Shown here: piece by piece, positions 61,540 through 64,000 of the stretch | How the letters are laid out: every line of letters starts with the position of its first letter | How positions within the stretch are numbered: the stretch's first letter is position 1 | From: Hyalella azteca | Taxonomy: Eukaryota > Arthropoda > Malacostraca > Amphipoda > Hyalellidae | NCBI RefSeq assembly: GCF_000764305.2 | Contig: NW_025947191.1 | Span: 1 to 64,000 of the forward strand | Reading direction: 5' to 3' | DNA: 64,000 nucleotides | Made by a program: the position numbers and the translations under genes | The notes under the pieces: generated by a model | The model's database searches: none | The model's input: only the letters and a program-made list of their open reading frames with translations | Told to the model about the DNA's origin: nothing

Positions 61540-63504
61540 CAGTTAAATTTCGGAGACGCATTCTGCGCCGTTCACGGCATAAGATCAGTTTAGCTGCAGC
61601 ATTGCAGCAGGAATCTCAGGAAACTGTCCCTTGTTAAAAATCGAGACAGGGAGCAGCCGCAAATTGGCAGGAATTTCACGGCGTCATATATATAGGCAAC
61701 GGCTTGCCGTCCGTGTCCGTTTCGAGGCAGGTTGAGAGCAGGACTTCAATAAGGGAGAATTGGGGGTTTGGGAAGAAGTGGGAGAGAGAATGGGTCTCTA
61801 TGTTGACAACTGGTTTACTTAAACGTTTTGTATGCTATATATATTGAAATAGTATGAAATATTGTATGCTATATATATTGACTATACGTCATAACAATGG
61901 CAAAGCACATACTAACTTGCTCACGATTTGTACGTCATATTATACGGTGGCAACTAAATGTATTAAATAACTTTCTTGTCAAAGAATAGATAAGCAATAG
62001 ACGAGGAATTGTAACGTATAGAGATGTTTTTCACATGTGATGTTTATCATATAATACCATATTGTACATGAATCTTCCTCCTGAAAAATTCTGATATGCT
62101 GGAATAAATAAAAAAGTTAGTTACAGGTTATAAACTTTATATATGGATCAGAAATATATATAAAAAATATTCCGAATCAGTCAGTAAAATTATTTTTTTA
62201 ACCGTGCTCAGAATATTATTATTCTTCTCCACAATTTTCCAATTAACCAAAGTAGAACAATTTATGGCACAAATCGTACTGTAAGAAGGAATTGCAGTGA
62301 AAATTTTAAAATTTACCCTAAAATTTCAGAGTGCGGGAGTGTATTCTGAGCAATTGTTCGGACAATAACTTAAATTTACAGTGTAGGCAGACGTCAAATA
62401 ATTTTTTCAGTGTTTTAATGAATTATTCAGTTCAAGAAAGCATTGTTTGAACGACTGTTCTAAAAATTTGGCTATTATCATTTTACCCTGTCAAGGCGAA
62501 AATGCTTCAAAATAGTCTATTGCCGAACGGCGTTCTTTGTCTGAGTTCGTCATATGGTCATATTGGCGGGTACTGCCGTGTAGTCTGCCTCTGGATTCAA
62601 ACTGCATGAACGTTGTTCATCGCTGACGATGGGAACAAGCACAATGCTTACCATACTACAGAAGAAACTGAATGTGTCATCAGTAAGAATTGACAATGAT
62701 GTCAATAGTCTAGTAGTGACTGTAGTGTAACTGTGTACCTAAGTGTTGATGGTCCGCCGATGCGCCGAACTTAGTTCGAACGTCTGAAGTTGAGCTGCAG
62801 CAGTGCGGGACTGATGGGTTCTGAATCAGCCGTCTAGTGAAGGTAAGACTGCATGTAGTTTTACTAATAATGCATGTCAGTTGATCTTCTGTTGATGGAA
62901 TAAATAATGCAAATTGCATTCCGTTAAATTCATTAATCATTCATATATCCAAGATGCATGTAGTGATGGTTGCCTCTGTTCAAAATCAATCCAGCAAGGT
63001 CACTTGTTGATCTAAAACTAGAAGTATCAGCCAGTTTTAAAAGAAAGGATCTTTTTTTTCTTCTGGACCGCATAAAATTTGCTAGTACTGTAAAAGGGTA
63101 ATTTCCATCGTGACACCACCTGTCCAATCATATCATTTGCACTCCTAACTTAGTTTCATATTGAAAATCTCAGCCATTCAGAAGCAAATGCTTGAACATA
63201 AAATAAGATGCTGCCAGTTTATATTTTTATTTGTGTTCAGGTAAATTGAATCTATTTTAATAAAAAGTCCCTCAGTCACATTGCTTCCACTAAAAATGAC
63301 TGAGACTGACATTGGAAAAGCTACCTACCTATAGTTTGCTGAGCTCCTTGAAGTTCAGCCTGCAGTCTGCAGGTATTAATTAATTGGGACTGAAATTTAA
63401 ACTATTATTTGTGATTTATTTCTGTGCTGAGCACAGTAGTTGCTTTTAAATTATTATGAGAATTACTGCAGTATTAATTCACCTAATTTTTTTTAAATTT
63501 CTAG
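61540..63504. other. No gene recognised
   Basis: AT-rich intron-like sequence between exon 20 and the possible exon 21. It has short tandem words (ATGCTATATATATTGA near 61830-61880) and no supported coding exon. Confidence 0.35.
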
Positions 63505-63619
63505 TTCCTGGCTGCCAGTTGGGGAAGCGTCCAAGGAATCTCAACACAGCAATGCAGAATTCCTGTAGATATCCCAGCCAGGCCTCGCTACAAAGTCAAA
63601 TGAATTGCTGTGTACTAAG
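63505..63619 (+). CDS. Possible exon 21 of the helical-repeat gene
   Basis: A pyrimidine-rich acceptor (ttaaatttctag) and a donor (CTAAG|gtaaag) bound 115 bases open in the phase required after exon 20. The translation is Cys/Gln/Asn-rich (QNSCRYPSQASLQSQMNCC) and unlike the earlier exons. Chance is a real alternative. Confidence 0.25.
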
Positions 63620-64000
63620 GTAAAGCGTGAATTTTAAACAAAAAATAACTTCTAAATAATTTCCTATCATAATGTAGCAATCTGATCACACAACTTTTCA
63701 GTAAAACAACGCAGTAATGGAAGAATTTGTTTTGAAAATATCATGATTGTGTTGTGGATTTAAAAATATTAGTGAAGTACAGGTATCCAATATGGAAATG
63801 CTGTTTTCAAATTGTGCAATGTGTTTAGCTTTGACATGATATAACATTGGTGATTGATGGTGATATAACATGATCATTGTGAAGTGTGATACAATATTAT
63901 TTGCTGACTCTCTTGTTTTGTTACCCTATTAAATATTGACAAAGCTGTTTACAGAGTGTTTTTTGGCAAATGGATTCCGTATTTGGCAGTGGGTCTAAAT

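Overview
The window is a piece of a large, AT-rich, intron-rich eukaryotic nuclear genome. I read it as an arthropod, possibly a malacostracan crustacean. Supporting signs are GC-rich exons with GT/AG splice sites inside AT-rich introns, a C-type lectin of arthropod style, mariner, Tc1, hAT and CR1-like elements, and a degenerate CCTAA/CCTAAC tract resembling the arthropod telomere motif. Nothing prokaryotic is visible. The species cannot be fixed from the sequence alone.

Two spliced genes can be rebuilt. On the minus strand, 4515 down to 2004, three coding exons join in phase into a 261-residue secreted protein: signal peptide, short Cys-rich N-terminal module, and one C-type lectin domain whose usual sugar/calcium motifs are altered. 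On the plus strand, from 22306 to at least 58577, twenty exons join with every intron phase compatible. They give an open frame of 917 residues plus one base that begins with a signal peptide and ends, as far as it can be followed, in a furin-like RKKR site. The protein is all-helical in appearance, Leu-rich and poor in cysteine. It carries a repeated pattern (Trp, then L-x2-L, then LP-x3-L) reminiscent of the stereocilin/mesothelin/otoancorin superfamily. The family call is an inference; the exon chain is much firmer. The 3' end of this gene lies beyond 58577 and probably beyond the window.

The rest is mostly mobile-element debris. Region by region: a nested TA-flanked MITE pair (3049-3647); an ORF1-like retroelement relic (8199-8710); a TIR-family copy (12642-14380); an internally deleted DD41D mariner-type element (15585-16541); a tandem array (24556-25335); a CR1/L2-like 3' end directly against an acceptor site (26884-27490); a splice-donor-containing minisatellite (27636-27900); a decayed Tc1 element (29081-30731); a hAT-like MITE with an intact 8-bp duplication (37381-38275); a foldback element (40281-42620); tRNA-derived SINE heads; three further copies or fragments of the CCCAGTTAAAATT TIR family (48889-50325, 59408-60973, 61400-61527) and a possible fourth start at 61539; and a long element with subterminal tandem repeats (53781-57096). 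Nearly all of those after 23 kb lie in introns of the plus-strand gene.

Splice sites and phases were worked out by eye. No alignment, transcript or database search was possible.
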